DNA from: Neonectria sp. B-13
Lineage: Eukaryota; Ascomycota; Sordariomycetes; Hypocreales; Nectriaceae
Direction: 5' to 3'
Assembly: GCA_002682825.1 (NCBI GenBank)
Contig: NOKP01000012.1
Location: 1,178,001-1,242,000 of the forward strand
Length of the DNA stretch: 64,000 nucleotides
Shown: piece by piece, positions 1 to 11,931 of the stretch
Layout of the letters: every line of letters begins with the position of its first letter
How positions within the stretch are numbered: position 1 is the stretch's first letter
Made by a program: the position numbers and the translations under genes
Notes under the pieces: model-generated
What the model saw: the letters and a program-made list of their open reading frames with translations, nothing else
What the model was told of the DNA's origin: nothing
Database searches by the model: none

Positions 1-497
1 GCAGAGTAAATCGGTCTGGGCCTTGTTGATAGTACCGTCATTGTCCATTACACGCTTGACGATGCCGCAATTGTTAATCATGCCCGCGACCGATCGAACC
101 AGGAATGCGCCCCTAGAAAAGCCGAACATCCAGACCTGGCGGTTGGGGTAGCTGTAATTATCAACGATAAACCGGTAAGCTTCTATGCATTGCGTGGCGA
201 TGTCTTGCGCTGTTATGCCGTTGAAGACGTAACTATATCATTTTTCTTTTTTAGTAATCATTGCCCAGGGCCGAAGGTAGGTTGGGGGTATACACACTCT
301 AGAAACGTGCTTCCGAGCCCGACGCCGTGGATGTACCGCGCCGAATCTTTCAAATCATGAACGTCTGTGTCCGTGACATTTTCCATTTCGATTCCCGCCA
401 TCCTCGCTAGGAGGTAGATGTTCGTTCTTGTGTTCGCCTCACGGCCGGCCCAGGTGCCATCGCAGAAAATGACGAGTGGTCTGGATTTGTCGGCCAT
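1..497 (-). CDS. DUF2235 (Tle1-like alpha/beta hydrolase) protein, 3' part outside the window
   Basis: Two exons are visible on the minus strand: 497-298 with the start ATG, and 232-1 running off the window. The 65-nt intron (297-233) begins GTGTGT and ends TATAG. Joining it gives Asp-Tyr-Val-Phe-Asn-Gly, the junction expected in this family. The N-terminus carries the family signature VIFCDGTW (about residues 9-16). Exon 2 carries GFSRGAFLVRS, with the nucleophile-elbow serine. DUF2235 proteins are predicted alpha/beta hydrolases related to the catalytic domain of type VI secretion phospholipase effectors. In fungi they are numerous and mostly uncharacterised, so substrate and location are unknown. 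The catalytic Asp and His lie outside the window. Family assignment is secure, role is not. Confidence 0.88.
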
Positions 498-1577
498 TGT
501 ACTGGATGGAATGTAAGTACTGCGCTTCGACGCTGCCTGTGGGCTTGGGTGGAATGCGCAGAAGAGGTTGTGATGAGAAAATCACGAAAATATGACGAGA
601 GATTAAGGCGCTTATATAGGATGGATGACCCGAAGTATGCGTGTGGTGAGGAAAATACCTGCCCATATAACACACCAACCCATCACCAAACGGTGAGAGG
701 AGCTTCTGATTCTGTGAATTAAGAATTATTACACAATTGAAGGTAAATACCCACACTACCTCAGATTGCCTTGGAGTTACCATTAGACTCTTGTGTTAGC
801 TTGTATCCTCGTATCTTGACTTTGCGGCTGAAATGCTTCCCTGGCTGACTTCATTATTTTCTGCCTAGTCCGTAGTCTGCAGTGTCACCCATTCCTCCAA
901 TGAATCTCGCACACATTCCCTCTCCTGACATGTGAAAGTACGCATAGAGACGGGCTCTAGGCCGATGTGGGCCGCAGAATGTATCAGCGTTGTTCTCGTA
1001 TTCGCTGACAGTCAATTGGCCTTTCGTTAATGTACCATTGAACTTTATCTTTCCGGACAAGATCAAGGTTTGGCATGTGAAAGAAAGAAGCGGGACTTAC
1101 GTAATACGCAGCTGCAGGACGTTTCGAGCTGTGAATTTCTTGCTTGTTCCTATCAATTTCTTTGATACTCCCAATCGGCAACTTACACGCATCGAGTATC
1201 GGACAGTGGCACCAGTCGCGGGCTTCCCCTGATTCGTTGCTTCAAGTACTCAGCTCGTCAAATGTCATATCACGCCACGATATAGACAATGAGATACTAA
1301 AGTACGCTCCTAAATATGCGAAGTTGACTAGCGTTGAGCCCGAAGACGGGCGTTGAGGGCTCGGTTGTAGGTGTCACTGGGAATTTCCGTCCCGGGAACG
1401 TATAGTTGTTTAAAATGTATTATCTATTTTTGGTTCAACTTTCGTACGAAGCTTTTCAAAGGAACTCGCTCAATAACTAGGTGAAATTTTCCGGATATAC
1501 AGAAATGCTTAAATTTTAAAATGTGTTCTCTGAGTAATATGGCAAAGGAATAACGTAATGGTTGAATCGAACATGAT
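498..1577. other. Stretch without a confident gene
   Basis: No conserved family was recognised here. On the minus strand, 1066-854 is an open segment preceded by intron-like signals (GTAAGT at about 1100, acceptor AG before 1047) and by another short open segment that ends near 1190. Spliced together they could be the 3' exons of a small gene ending at 854, but no start exon could be placed. It is left as a possibility. Confidence 0.3.
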
Positions 1578-2438
1578 CTAGCAGTCTCCTTTCGCCATTA
1601 TACTCAAAACATTGACTAGCGCTATACCAAGCTTCCCTTTCTCCCAAGTCGACCATTCAACTTGACTATTTAACTGAAGTAAGAAGGAATGAAAGGCGGG
1701 AAGCGGGCCTGAGCTGCATGAAGTCTCATTCTCCCCTGTGTTGCGATGCGAAGTCTGATGCAATTCTGAATAAATAACCACATTGCAGTTCAGGATGTAG
1801 CACTGCCGAGACGGAATTCCCCGGCTTTTAAACAGGGTAGTTACGTCGATTGGAAGATAGGAAGTGTCCGTATCAAGTTGAAAGTTCACACCGCCGCTAT
1901 GATAAATTAACCATCAAGTCATTCACTAGGATGGTTCAGGCCTTACCTCATGGTAATTTCAGATCTCAACCAGGGAGGTGAAGCTGGTGATGCCTTAGAG
2001 CTGCGCAAGACCCTGCCAATCATACTGGAATACTCACTGGAGATGGTGGGACGGAATCATAGTCTGAGGTGCTGAAAGAAATGTGACTACACTCCTCGTC
2101 ATCCCCCAAACCTCCAAGGTATGCTTATTTTATGATTTCAACTGCTTGTCAATGTTATTTGCCCAGCTTCTTGAGTTCGATAATTCCTTTTGAGCATCTT
2201 AGCAGGCTTCAAGCGAGTGAGATAGTGTCTGCATCGTCAGTTGTATCGTTAGGGGAGCTGTTGATAGTTGAGCCGTCAGTAATGTTATCTGTAGCATCAG
2301 ATTTCTACTTCTTCCCTCTTTCTTATTCTCACTCAGTTCAGCCGCATCGTTTTTATCGTTAGTGTCGGCCTTGGGAGCATCGTATTCATCCTTCTTCTTC
2401 TTCTTGTCTTTTTTCCTACTGCTTTTCTTTTTCCACAT
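1578..2438 (-). CDS. Possible small or degenerate gene of unknown function
   Basis: A start at 2438 opens a very lysine-rich N-terminus (MWKKK, then Lys/Asp/Glu-rich). It runs about 44 codons before the most protein-like reading moves to another frame, an Asp/Thr/Ser-rich stretch at about 2300-2205. Downstream, an open segment ending with a stop at 1578 follows a plausible intron (GTAAGG near 1945 to ATCATAG near 1897). It ends in about 100 residues without a recognisable domain. A minus-strand TATA-like element lies near 2570. The frame changes cannot all be explained by introns, so this may be a decayed gene. It is not recognised, and coding status is uncertain. Confidence 0.22.
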
Positions 2439-2831
2439 TATTAGCTATTGTGATGAGCCTAGATGGGAAGAGTGAAGGAAGCTGGGAGATCAAATACGCC
2501 GCTGCTAGGGTGCTGGGGATGAGAAGTTAGGGGCCCAAAGATGCATAGATTGATCTCCGATTTCCCGGTATATAATGAATCGGGGAATGAGCGCTTCAAT
2601 AGCAGGCTCCCAATGGCTACCTAGCGGCTCCAGCGCCGTCTCGTCGCTGATGTCTCCTTTGGCATGTCACATCTACAATATCTTGAAGGGCTGTAGGATA
2701 CCTTGTGGGTATATGTGCCCAAATATTCCAAAGCAACCACAAACCCCTGTAACAAGCATCAAGAATGATTCCTCCCAACGCAGTCCGTGGCCAACTATTG
2801 GGTGATGGGCCAAATCATTCTCTTGACGACC

Positions 2832-2840
2832 TATATAAGG
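2832..2840 (+). promoter_or_regulatory. TATA-like element upstream of the CorA-like remnant
   Basis: The sequence TATATAAGG lies about 190 bp upstream of the first recognisable CorA-like codons. The N-terminal part of that gene is missing, so this may be a leftover promoter or a chance match. Confidence 0.3.
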
Positions 2841-3022
2841 GGGGTTCCTCCTAACAAGTTTGATTTATCCATCTTGTTTTAAATCAGTCTTCCCACATGT
2901 CGGTATCTTGTAGTAATGCAACACACTTTGAAATACACCTATTAGTGGGAAGCTATAAGGATTATTATAACAATTCAGCATGATTACTAGCGAGCTGATA
3001 CAATGCACAGAAACAACGCTAA

Positions 3023-3729
3023 TATCGGGACTATCCACTGTTGCGCGAGATAACAAGATATGCCATTCACGTGGGCGAAACATTGGCAGTTGCGGTGCAG
3101 TCCGTTCAAAACATCCAAGAACAAGAGCGGCGTTTCATGTCGATCCAGAATACACCGACAAACGCTTGGACTAGACCTCAGAGTCAGGTCCAGTTTCCAC
3201 TTAGGTTGCTACAAGGTCTTCTCGCGAGGTCAGAATCCAAAAAGGCTCGCCTGCAGAATGGAACTACTCTGGTATATTGACAGGACCGGACAGGGAACCG
3301 GCATGCTTGAAATTTGCTGACATGAGTATAAATAGGCATTTCATACATCAGCGTCACGCGATACGCAAATCCAATTGCGCCTTGCTGACGAAGCTAAAAA
3401 GGAAACACTAGCGATGAAAGCGAATGCGGTGATTACTATGACGTTTCTACCTGTCACTTTTATTTCTGTAAGTCTCGTTTGTCTCAGATACTCGGATCAT
3501 TCTCTGATGACTGTATTTGAAGTCTGTTTTCAGCATGTCATTCTTCTATTTCCAGCCGGGTCAAGATGGAGGTGAGGATGTATTCGTCATCTCAAACAAG
3601 TTTTGGATTTTCTGGGTGCTTTCTATCCCCCTTTCATTGGCGACAATCTCACTATGGATCTTCTGGGATGGTGCCAGGCGGAGAGTCTTGGGACACAAGA
3701 CTCAAGAGTGCTTTCCTTCATCTACATGA
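3023..3729 (+). pseudogene. CorA-like Mg2+ transporter family protein, C-terminal remnant
   Basis: Three exon-like segments (3023-3271, 3336-3467, 3523-3729) joined by introns of 64 and 55 nt encode the C-terminal third of a fungal CorA-like protein. A helical stretch (LAVAVQSVQNIQEQ, LQGLLARSES) is followed by FLPVTFIS, SMSFFYFQPGQ and KFWIFWVLSIPLS, the two membrane segments and linker typical of the family. Members usually have 450-600 residues. Here nothing upstream of 3023 fits, because a TAA at 3020 closes the frame and no N-terminal domain is found within 1 kb. The piece looks 5'-truncated. Such proteins in fungal accessory regions are often uncharacterised rather than proven magnesium channels. 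Splice sites were placed by frame continuity. Confidence 0.6.
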
Positions 3730-5454
3730 GCATTGTCCGTATTCTGGGGTCGTTGCTCGTCACGTGGGAACTTTGGAAGGAGACTACACGTAGACTGTAG
3801 TGCAATGCTTCACATGCAAACCCGGGATGATTCCTACATGTGGCCAAAGTTCAAGAGTGAAGCACCTACTTCCAAGATATCATATACCATTCTCAGTGGC
3901 TAAGCGACGATGCAACGTTTCAATCTTCGGACCCCCGGGCCGAAATCGACACTAAGGGCAGGTCGTTTTAGTGGCAAATCTGATCCCCATTTCATCCTCA
4001 ACGAAGAGCTGCTTTCTTACACAAGTCCCTAAGCTATTCCTAAACCGGTCATGTACTGTAGTGGAACGAAGAGAACGTGTTCGTGTGGTATGCACGGAGA
4101 AGACGATCATGCAGATCCACTACTAAGCTTGCAAGAGGAACTACGCATTCCATCTTGCGATATCCAGCAATGCGATAAACGGCCTGGTGGCAGCCAGTAG
4201 CTTGCCGTACCTACGGTAAGAATGAATGTTCGAGTTCATGAAATCCCAGTTATTTCTCACCCGCACTTGGTTGAGGAGCTCAATGTCGGGGAACATCCAC
4301 TGCGGAGGCCCGGGGACCTGCCACGGGAATACTCGGGCCTTTGACCACGTTTTGCAAGGGGCTTGGTTAGCTTGTCTATTTTAAACCCCGCTCCAAACAT
4401 CACGAGACGAAATAGAAACGCTGAGCTGTCTTAAACCAGTGACAAATGCATTTAATTGCGTGCTCTCGTCCTACCTCGAGTAGTTGCGTCTTTCTGATCT
4501 CATCTCGTAGTCTGTTTGGTGCAGAATTGGAGCTTGAAAGCGAGCAAGTCGTGAGGTATGTTCGTACCCGAAATATCGAAAGACGGCAACTTCTGGACCG
4601 TATGTGCCTTGACAAGTGCCGGGGTTCAGGAGCTTCCTGATAAGGGGCGAGTTACTGTAGGATTACCCACAAACAGAGAGTAGGAGGCCAACACAAAGAC
4701 CACTATTTGAGCTGGCCGTGTAGCTTGCCCCCGTAGCCTTTCCATAGCACCGTGGAGATTTTCTTCCGCCGTAAATAGTGAGATATTGGGAAGTATCTAA
4801 ATCCAAAGATGAAACCCGTTCGTCAAGCACGACGATGGAGTAAAACAAAAGTCTCGGTAGCCAATGCCATTTGAGCCGACGTGGCGGTTCCCTGTCGTGC
4901 AAAAGGACCCGAACGTCAGAAGCTTGTTGCCGATCCGCACCCGAACAGGGTTTTGATCCTTCGGCATCTTTATCCGATGCAACGAAATACGGGTTGTCTC
5001 GCATGCTGACTGGCTGGGTTGACGCAGCGTGCATTCGACATTCTCCAGTATAATTGTGCCATTTGATTCACTGATGGATTTTGTAGGTAGGAAGCCGTGG
5101 TGCTCCCACTCTTCCTGTTGGTTTCCCCAGCCCATTCGTTCCAACCTCCAGCAAGGAACATCGCGACCAAAAGTTCTTATACAATAGGAAGGTGGTAGTC
5201 ATGAAAACCGCAACGACGGCCAATCCGCCATCTACATTTAAAATCACATCATCGAGTTCAGTTGCGATATTGTCTAGACGACCGATGCGTGGCGATAGAC
5301 TATCGGACTCGAAAAATCACTCAGGTTAGGGCATATAATGTTAAGCTTTCCCTGTACCTTGATGATGCTCTCGGCTTATCACTCTATCTGTGGGTAATGC
5401 AAACGTTTGCGATACTTCTTCGTCGGCCCATCCGTTCTCTGCGGTACCTAAACA
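3730..5454. other. 1.7-kb stretch without a recognised gene
   Basis: Open frames of up to about 120 codons occur on the minus strand between 4663 and 5144. They overlap each other in different frames, show no known motif and have no convincing intron signals. Nothing functional is claimed. The last 130 bp, which include CATATAATG near 5332, serve as the upstream region of the OPT transporter. Confidence 0.4.
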
Positions 5455-7874
5455 ATGCCGGTCTACGCCGAGGGCTCGCCGGGTGTGAAAGAACCCCTGG
5501 CAACACCCAAAGCACACAGCATAAGTGATGCGAAAGACGGACCAGAGGTTGCTGTAGGTGATGAGACAGCCAAGATCTCGCCGCGCGAAACCGACGGTGA
5601 AGACTCGAAGGATCCTCCACCCGACGATGATGATACGGAATACGTGAAGGGACACCCTGTTATTCGCAATGGTAACTTCTACAAGTACCTCTTCCCTTAT
5701 AACATTTCTGACTAGTCTGATAGGAGTGGACGTATCGAAGTTCCTGGTATCGGTCCGCGACGATGGCGACCCGTCACTGACCTTCCGTTCCATCTTCTTG
5801 GGCACCCTTTTCACCGCCCTTTCCAGCGTCATCACGATGCTCTATGTGTTCAAGCCGACTCAGATGCAAGTTTCGGCAGTCTTTGTGCAACGTACGTCCA
5901 CCTTCAAGGAGTACACCAGATCCTAACTAACTCCTTCCAACAGTCCTTGTTTTCATCTTCGGTGAAGTCTGGGCCCTTGCAACTCCACGACCAGATCGGT
6001 TTAAATGGAGCTGGCTGCAAACGATACTTCGATTCTTGAATTTTGGACAGCCTTTCGGTATCAAGGAGCACGTCGTCGCTTCTCTGATTGCCTCGTCCGG
6101 TAACAATGGTTTGTCTGGAGTGGAGATCTATGCTGTCGAACGGCTGTTCTATGATAGAAGTGTCTCTGCCACCACGGCGGTCCTTGCTACCTTTTCAATC
6201 TCACTCTGTGGTTTCGTCATTGCAGGCGTACTACGGCCGCTGATTGTCTACCCCGCCGAGATGGTATACTGGTCGACGTTGCCGCAAGTGGTGCTCTTTC
6301 AGAACCTCCATTTTGATCGGCGTGCCAACCGGGGCCGCCTCGTCAAGTTCCTCTGGGCTCTTGGCTTTGCCGCTGTGTGGGAAATCTTCCCCGCCTATAT
6401 CGTCACTTGGCTAGGAGGCGTCTCGATCTTCTGTCTTGCATCAATGGATGCCCCGGAAAGCACCCGCACCGTCTTCTCGACCATCTTTGGAGGAGCTTCG
6501 TCCAACGAGGGCATGGGCCTTCTCAACTTTTCTCTGGATTGGCAGTACATCCAGAGCACATTCCTGTCGTTGCCGTTCAAGCAACAGGTGAACTCGTGGA
6601 TCGGCTACGCAATTTGGTATGTCGTGATGCCTGCACTGTTCTACAGCAATACGTGGGGTGCAAAGACCTTTCCGTTCATGTCGACGTCCCTTTTCGCTAG
6701 CAACGGCACCAAGTTCTCCACGACGGCCATCTTGAACGACCATGGAACGATCGATTACGACAAGCTCGACGAAATCGGCCTGCCGCATCTCACCTCCAGC
6801 ACGGTTTGGGGTTACTTTACCTCGAGCATGGCTATCGGGGCTTTGATTACACACGTCATCATCTTTTATGGCAAGGATATGGTCCTCGCATGGAAGCAGT
6901 CGCGCATCAAGACTCAACCCGACTTGCACTACCAAGCGATGCTGAAGTACAAGGAAGTACCCATGTGGTGGTACCTGTTCCTGTTTGTTCTATGCTTTGT
7001 CGCTGGCTTGGTTGTGAACATCAAGGGCGATACCACACTTCCTGTCTGGGGATACATCATTGCTCTTCTGCTTGGCGGGTTCATCGCGCCTTTCTCGTGC
7101 ATTCTTTATGGGCTGTACGGAACTGGAGTTGGAACAAACCAGATCTCCAAAATGATCGCAGGTGTCGTTCATCCCGGTCGACCTCTAGCCAATCTATACT
7201 TCGCCAGCTGGTCGCATCAGGTCATCCTTCTCGCCGTCAACCTGTCCAACTGGTTGAAAGTCGGGCAATACACCAAAGTACCCCACCGCGTCATGTTTGG
7301 CACTCAAATCTACGGGACTCTGCTTGGAGCGGCTTTCAACTACGTCGTCATGACCACGATCGTGACGAACCAGCGAGAAATCCTCCTCGATCCCTTGGGA
7401 AACAATGTTTGGAGCGGTTCCATGATGCAGAGCTTAAATTCCCAGGCCATCACATGGGCACTGGCAAAAGAGATGTACGGCTCGGCAGGACGCTATGTTA
7501 TTGTTCCCCTGGGTCTTCTTTTTGGCGCTATCCTCCCAGTCTTGCATTGGGGTCTGATCAAGCTCGTCCCCCGTCTGAAAGATTGGCCACTGAACACAAC
7601 CATCATTGCTTCCTTTTCTGGGCAAGTCTACTACGGAAACACGTCATGGGTCTGGTCGTCCATTGCAGTTGGCGTATTCTCCCAGCTCTGGCTACGACGT
7701 CGTATGCCACGCATCTACAACAAGTACAACTATCTCATTGGAGCGGCGTTGGATGGAGGATCCCAAATCGTCATCTTCATTCTTTCGTTTGCGGTTTTTG
7801 GCGCAAGTGGGAAAGAACATCCATTCCCAACGTGGTGGGGCAATCCAACTGGCAGCCCGGATCATTGTTTGTAG
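5455..7874 (+). CDS. OPT family small oligopeptide transporter
   Basis: Three exons (5455-5671, 5724-5891, 5944-7874; introns of 52 nt each) encode about 771 residues. The hydrophilic N-terminus, with an Asp-rich run and HPVIRNG, is followed by the conserved RDDGDPSLTFRS and then a long hydrophobic region with some 12-15 membrane helices. Family landmarks include NFGQPFGIKEH, the Gly/Thr-rich cytosolic loops, and a C-terminus FPTWWGNP ending DHC-Leu. OPT proteins of fungi are proton-coupled carriers of tetra/pentapeptides, glutathione or metal-siderophore complexes at the plasma or vacuolar membrane. Which substrate applies here cannot be read from sequence. The length and ending are normal, so the gene looks intact. 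It is unlinked in function to its neighbours as far as can be seen. Confidence 0.93.
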
Positions 7875-8149
7875 GGTTGGTACATATAGTCCGTGGGTAG
7901 GTCGGCAAAAGTGCCCAGGGTACTTTGGTAGCTAACAAGCGGCCGAGATCGACGAGGAAACACAACGGGCCAGCAGAGCCCAGGATAATTAGAGTGGGCG
8001 AGATCCATGCTCCTGTCTATTAATCTCCGTCAAAGTCAAAAGGTTAATACCTAGTAAACACTATACAAATGTTCCGGTTCGAAGGAAAGGCCTGACAGTT
8101 TGCGCTCCGCATGCATGACATGTCTGCATGTCGTCAATATTTATTACAA

Positions 8150-9425
8150 TTAATTCTTTAACATAATATTCTGACTAGAATGGTTGGATATATTCTCATC
8201 CTCCAAGTTCGAATATCCTTTTCCTCTCCTATCCGTCTCCCTTAGTTCCGACACGATGACTTCTTTGGTCTGCAGTATCCCGTTCATAGCGGTCTTGCGT
8301 CTACTCTTCATCATGTACGCATTGTTATCGTCATCGGCCGCGGATCTGTGAGTAGCTGAGATGTGAGTTCCCTGGCCGTAATGGTGCGGTCCTGTTCCTG
8401 TTCCTTGCGATCGTGATTCGGACTTTGCCTGTCTGCGCTTGTTCCAGAGGCCGTAGATGGTAGGTGCGTTGACGACAATCGCGGCAGTGAGCAGCTCGGT
8501 GCTTGCCCAAGTGGTTCGGTTGATCTGGCTGTCCTTGTTGGAGGCGTTGATCGGGAGACGAATAATAGTGATGGCAATGATGAAGATGCCGAGTGTGAAG
8601 AGAGCGGATAATTGTGCCTTTCGCTGCCATGCTGTCTTGAGGGAAATAACCAGCGGCATCGGGAGGACGAGAAGCATGAAGTCGGTTATGATATTGAGGA
8701 CACCGACGACGATGAGTTGGACTTGGGCCTTGGCACAGTCACCTGGAGTTGGGAGAAGAATGCCAGTCAGTCTCGATGTTCATAGGCTGTTATGACGGGA
8801 AGAGGGAGATTTCACATACCTGGATCAGGGACAACCTGCCAGTACAAATGGAAAGGTTTGCATTCGGTGAACGTTACGACTTGGATCGCTACGTATGTGC
8901 AGGCGAAGACGGCAAGGTACGACCAGATTGTGATGTGCTCGTATCTCAAGTTCATAAGCAGTCGGCGGTAAACATCCATAAGGACCAGCTTCTGCAGCCA
9001 AAGACTATTGGACAACTTGTTAGCATGCTGACAGTATATCCCGCCACAACGGCATCCACGATCATAAAGAGCAACCAACCAGTGGCCGGCAGCATCATGC
9101 AGAGTCTTGAGGTGGGTACTCACTATGAGTTGTAGAAAACACGATTCGCAATCGAGAGCTTGCTCCCAATTTGGCGTTGGTGTATCTCGGTAGCTGTGAA
9201 GACATGAGTCTTCCGGATGGCAGCCGACACATTGTTAGTGCCCCAAGTCAGCACCACATGGATCAAGCCCAGTCTGGTCAATGCACAGAGGCAAGCGGCC
9301 ATGGTCAGGTAGTCTCCGAGGTTGAAGGGCTGCTTTGCCACCTTTCTCCAGACCAGCCTGGCTCCCATGATGATGAGAGCCAGGCAACTGAAGAGCCAGT
9401 GGATCAGCAGCGTAGGGTCATCCAT
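8150..9425 (-). CDS. Rhodopsin-domain (SAT4/PTH11-like) integral membrane protein
   Basis: Three exons (9425-9124, 9004-8820, 8742-8150; introns of 119 and 77 nt) give about 359 residues with roughly seven membrane helices and a hydrophilic, Arg/Ser-rich C-tail. Family features in order are the first helix with GARLVWRK, HVVLTWGTNNVSA, IANRVFYNSYLWLQKLV, DCAKAQ at the start of the loop, DFMLLVLPMP and a final helix TWASTELLTAAIVVNAP. These proteins are widespread in Pezizomycotina. PTH11 itself, which also has a CFEM domain, acts as a surface-sensing receptor in Magnaporthe. This one lacks a CFEM domain, so only a membrane or possible sensory role is inferred. A TATA-like element lies about 90 bp upstream of the start. 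Confidence 0.9.
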
Positions 9426-9514
9426 GCCAGAGATGAAGGAATTAAAAAAGGATTTTTGCGAGGGAGCCTTCGACGACGGGGCACGGCACTGTGAGGATGC
9501 TGATCCCCTCTAGG

Positions 9515-9522
9515 TATATAAG
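9515..9522 (-). promoter_or_regulatory. TATA-like element for the PTH11-like gene
   Basis: On the minus strand the sequence reads CTTATATACC, about 90 bp before the ATG at 9425. Spacing fits a fungal core promoter. Confidence 0.4.
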
Positions 9523-10568
9523 GATGATCTTTGCGCTTTGCAGCCCTGGTTTGGCCTATTCCGCAAACGAACGGGTTTTTTGCGCCTACGCGAGACTCCG
9601 CACACGAGCAGCATGAGGTAACATCGCTTGAGGATGGTGCACTGTGTGCCCTTGCTCAACACGTGGAAAGAAAGATAGGGTGTCATTTGTGTGGGAAGCG
9701 ATGGTGATAATCGGTAAAGGCGAACACGCGGCAATGATACCAGTCTACGGCTTTTGGTAGAGGTCTCTCTTGGAAATGCTACGTCTCCATCATCATCTAC
9801 TATTCCCGTCTTTTCTCTCATCCTAATACCTACCCGTCTACTCCGTACACTTCGCAAAATAAGACATGCCGCTGTCAAAAACGGCCACACGACGAGTGAC
9901 ACATTCCGTGGCACCCGCCATCTCAAACCCGTTAGCACTACTAGTAGTACCGGACCAGGACCCGTAGTATTGGTTAAGCGAGGCGTGATGGCACTGAACG
10001 CCGCAACAAGGGTGATCTTTTAGGCCCGACATGTCGGTTTGCCCCTGAATTTGTGCATTAGTGTGGATGCGCAGTTACGAACTATTAGCTCTCTGCTGGG
10101 ATCCCGCAGGCCGACGTTCAGCCGTTAGCGGTGGGACGGAATGTTTCCTCGCACGATATAGGGACCCGTTCTGGGAGTAAGATAGACATACTAGTAAGGA
10201 ATCCTGTCTGAACTGCGCGATACTAGTCACGGATCCAGAAATCCTTCCGAGGTGGCCTGTCGGCGAACTCGTCACCTCGCCCAACCTAGGAAATTGGCTC
10301 ATCAAAGGGGAGGAATAGTCGATGGACGCTTCTGTTTTCGACCCCAATCGATAGTTCTCTTCCCATGTCTATTCTCCACCGATAATGGGATTTGCCTGGC
10401 CGCCAAGCTCACAAGCACGGCATTTCGTACATTACCGCATCGCGCCCTATCCGCGGATTCGTCGGCGGTGGGTTTTTCTTCCTACCTTGTATCCGTAGTG
10501 CTTAGCACTTGGGGAACTACTGGTGCGGGTCCCGAAGCGGAGTCGGAGCAGATGCGACCTTCGTCACG
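9523..10568. other. Divergent intergenic region
   Basis: About 1 kb between the divergent PTH11-like gene and the secreted hydrolase. Several overlapping open frames of 80-140 codons are present on both strands, without motif, intron or signal-peptide support. They are treated as chance. Confidence 0.4.
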
Positions 10569-10576
10569 TATAAAGG
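10569..10576 (+). promoter_or_regulatory. TATA-like element of the secreted hydrolase
   Basis: TATAAAGG lies about 155 bp upstream of the ATG at 10731, within a C/T-rich leader typical of fungal 5' untranslated regions. Confidence 0.45.
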
Positions 10577-10730
10577 AAATATTCCCGACCATTGATCCAT
10601 CGCTCTCATCCCTTAGTTTCACTCCCAACGCCTCAATCACCCTCTCATCCCGCGGAACGTGAGAAGATCCAATCCTCGAAGTCTTCGCAACCCCGCTGTG
10701 GTTCCACCCCGTTTTGACTCGCAGATCGCA

Positions 10731-11931
10731 ATGCATTTCTTCACTCTTCCGGCTGTAGTGGCTGCGCTACTGGGCTGCGCTTCTGCCGCACCAAACAAGG
10801 GTGCCAACTACGGCAGCGCCCTGTCTGAGGTGCCGTATGTTCGCTCGTTCTTCTACGCCGGAGGGCAGTACGTCGACGATGGCTCGGGTGGTCACATCTT
10901 CAGGGATCAGATGTACATCGAGAAGCTGGTCCCGGTCGATGGAGTGACGCAGAAGGTGCCCATTGTCTTCATCCACGGACAGGCACAGACAGGCACGGTA
11001 CGTTTCCGCACCGACACTCCAATGTCAGGCCTCAACACTAACGCGTCGACAGAACTGGCTCAACAAGCCTGACGGCGGCCGTGGCTGGGCCTCGCTCTTC
11101 ATCCAGCAGGGCTACGAGCTGTACATCGTAGACCAGACCTTCCGCGGTCGTTCTCCGTGGCAGCCCAACTACGGCGCCACCAAGCCGTCGACCTACTCGG
11201 CCGAGATCATCCAGCAGCGCTTCACCGCCGGTGAGGACTACAACCTGTGGCCGCAGGCGTCGCTGCACACGCAATGGCCCGGCACCGGCAAGATGGGCGA
11301 CGCCGTGTTCGACGCCTTTTACAGCTCCAACGTGCAGTTCATCAGCAACGCCACGTACCAGCAGGCGACTGTTCAGAACGCCGGTGCTGCGCTCCTTGAC
11401 AAGATTGGCAAGCCTGTTATCCTCATCGGTCACAGCCAGGGCGGTCTTATGCCCCTTGTCATCGCCGACGCCCGTCCTAACCTCACCAAGGCCCTGATCC
11501 TTCTCGAGCCCACTGGCCCGCCGTTCCAGGAGGCCGTCTTCAGCACCAGCTCAGCGCGCATCTGGGGCCTGACCGACATCCCCGTGACCTACTCGCCCGC
11601 CGTCACCGATCCCACCACGGAGCTCGTGAAGCAGACCTTTGCTGCTCGCGGCAGTGACTACGTCAAGTGCGTGCTGCAGGCCGAGGATCCCGCTCCCCGC
11701 AAGCTCGTCAACCTGGCCAGCAAGCCCATCCTGCTCGTCACGTCCGAGTCGTCGTACCACGTGCCCTACGACTACTGCTCCGTCAAGTTCCTTCAGCAGG
11801 CCGGCTGCTCCAAGGCCGAGCACCTCGAGCTTGGCGAGGCCGGCATCCACGGAAACGGACACATGTTCTTCATGGAGAAGAACAGTGACCAGATCCAGAA
11901 GACGCTGCAGCGCTGGATCCGAAAGCAGTAA
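10731..11931 (+). CDS. Secreted alpha/beta hydrolase (lipase/esterase-like)
   Basis: Two exons (10731-10997, 11053-11931; 55-nt intron) encode about 381 residues. The start at 10731 is chosen because it opens a clean signal peptide ([19 protein letters not shown], then APNKG). An upstream in-frame ATG at 10659 would bury it. Alpha/beta-hydrolase landmarks are VPIVFIHG with the oxyanion region just before the intron, the nucleophile elbow GHSQGG near residue 245, and a late HGNGHMF carrying the likely catalytic histidine. The fold and secretion are well supported, the substrate is not. The closest type in memory is the fungal single-domain secreted hydrolase family often annotated as lipase-like or uncharacterised. 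The third positions of codons are strongly G/C, unlike the flanking DNA, which supports a functional gene. Confidence 0.88.

Noticed and set aside
6806..7900. A 364-codon open frame overlapping the OPT transporter on the same strand
   Set aside because: It is a shadow of G/C-biased codon use in the true frame. The overlapping frame has the complete OPT family sequence and this one has no recognisable motif.
11038..11433. Antisense open frames in the secreted hydrolase gene
   Set aside because: They are explained by strong G/C third-position bias in the hydrolase exon.
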